A DNA stretch of 14,146 nucleotides. It comes from Kiritimatiellia bacterium (GTDB lineage: Bacteria; Verrucomicrobiota; Kiritimatiellia; RFP12; UBA1067). The notes beneath the pieces were generated by a model. That model was not told the DNA's origin and searched no databases. It was given only the letters and a program-made list of their open reading frames with translations. Numbering within the stretch: the stretch's first letter is position 1; each line of letters opens with the position of its first letter. The translations under genes were made by a program, and so were the position numbers. The stretch spans positions 1 to 14,146 of the forward strand of contig JAEDMN010000064.1 of NCBI GenBank assembly GCA_016302985.1, read 5' to 3'. Below are positions 13,572 through 14,146 of this stretch, one piece after another.

Positions 13572-14146
13572 GCCTTCTGTCCGTAGCCGTACGGATTCTG
13601 CGACTGCCAGCGCCAGAGGTCCTCGCACATCTTCTCGATGCCGCGTTCGGCCTTCCAGTTCAGTTCCTTCGCCGCGAGGGCGGGGTCGGCCCAGCACTCG
13701 GCGATGTCGCCCGGACGGCGCGGCTTGATGACGTACGGAACCTTCTTCCCGCTCGCCGCCTCGAACGCCTTGACGATCTGGAGCACGGAGTAGCCGTTGC
13801 CCGTGCCGAGGTTGTAGACCTGGAAGCCCGGCTTCGACGCGAGCTTCTCGATCGCGCGCAGATGGCCGATGGCGAGGTCCACGACATGGATGTAGTCGCG
13901 GATGCCCGTGCCGTCCGGCGTCGGGTAGTCGTTGCCGAACACGCTGAGCTCCTTCAGGCGGCCCACCGCGACCTGCGCCACGTAGGGCAGCAGGTTGTTC
14001 GGAATGCCCGCGGGATCCTCGCCGATCATGCCGCTCTCGTGGGCGCCGATCGGGTTGAAGTAGCGGAGGATGATGGTGTTCCAGGACGGATCGGCCTTCT
14101 GCACGTCGCGGAAGACCTGCTCCATCATGAGCTTCGTCCAGCCGTA
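13568..14146 (-). CDS. galE: UDP-glucose 4-epimerase, C-terminal 192 residues (cut by window edge)
   Basis: NAD-dependent epimerase interconverting UDP-glucose and UDP-galactose for the Leloir pathway and envelope polysaccharide precursors; cytoplasmic. The first codons in the window encode YGWTKLMME, so the catalytic Tyr of the YxxxK motif is at the very edge and K is four residues later. Other GalE signatures follow: LRYFNPIGAHESG, GEDPAGIPNNLLPYV, VFGNDYPTPDGTGIRDYIHV, VYNLGTGNGYSVLQ and RRPGDIAECWADP. The N-terminal Rossmann half (about 145 residues) lies beyond the window. It ends in TGA, which overlaps the TTG start of the UDG-like gene by three bases. Confidence 0.97.
   Translation of the reverse strand, partial: YGWTKLMMEQVFRDVQKADPSWNTIILRYFNPIGAHESGMIGEDPAGIPNNLLPYVAQVAVGRLKELSVFGNDYPTPDGTGIRDYIHVVDLAIGHLRAIEKLASKPGFQVYNLGTGNGYSVLQIVKAFEAASGKKVPYVIKPRRPGDIAECWADPALAAKELNWKAERGIEKMCEDLWRWQSQNPYGYGQKA

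Noticed and set aside
13572..13697. Earlier ATG-type start of the UDG-like gene at 13697
   Set aside because: It would encode 42 extra residues fully inside galE; the TTG overlapping the galE stop fits the family-like N-terminal helix and coupling.
1..14146. Search for a mobile element, defence island, CRISPR or tRNA
   Set aside because: No transposase, integrase, phage gene, regularly spaced long repeat or cloverleaf-like sequence was seen; base composition looks uniform throughout.

Overview
This is a GC-rich, tightly packed bacterial chromosome segment in which every supported gene lies on the minus strand. It holds eleven genes, of which recA (left edge) and galE (right edge) are cut by the window ends. 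No gap between genes exceeds about 150 bases. I see no tRNA, rRNA, CRISPR array, insertion sequence or phage gene. The gene set suggests an uncultured member of the PVC superphylum, perhaps Kiritimatiellota, Lentisphaerota or Verrucomicrobiota: a Gfo/Idh/MocA oxidoreductase and a sugar isomerase with Tat-like leaders, an alginate-export-like outer-membrane barrel, a citrate synthase of the HAEHGGGN type, and Ser/Thr kinase-like and PP2C proteins. That placement is inference; RecA is the best marker to test it.

Read in the direction of transcription (high to low coordinates), there are six apparent units. (1) galE and a uracil-DNA-glycosylase-like gene, with stop and start overlapping as TTGA. 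(2) A secreted or lipoprotein TIM-barrel sugar isomerase, then a secreted Gfo/Idh/MocA oxidoreductase, closed by a 7-bp repeat array and a strong intrinsic terminator. (3) gltA and a membrane protein with a degenerate protein-kinase C-lobe and a long coiled coil. (4) argJ, xseA and a PP2C phosphatase, the last two overlapping as ATGA. (5) An outer-membrane barrel, a FecCD-type permease and its ATPase. (6) recA.

Five of the six units start behind a similar candidate promoter: an extended -10 element TGnTA(T/G)AAT, three of them with TTGCG(N) 17-18 bases upstream. The predicted leaders are about 25-33 nt. The exception is argJ, where the predicted start of transcription falls on the A of the ATG, so its mRNA is probably leaderless.

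The points most worth follow-up are the kinase-C-lobe/transmembrane/coiled-coil protein that lacks an N-lobe and key catalytic residues; the UDG-fold protein that has lost its active-site motifs and Fe-S cysteines; the unusually short metal-chelate-type importer (ATPase lacking the usual segment between Walker A and the Q-loop, permease lacking its first helix region); and the degenerate heptamer array packed between a stop codon and a terminator. No single element here is clearly a new defence or mobile system.
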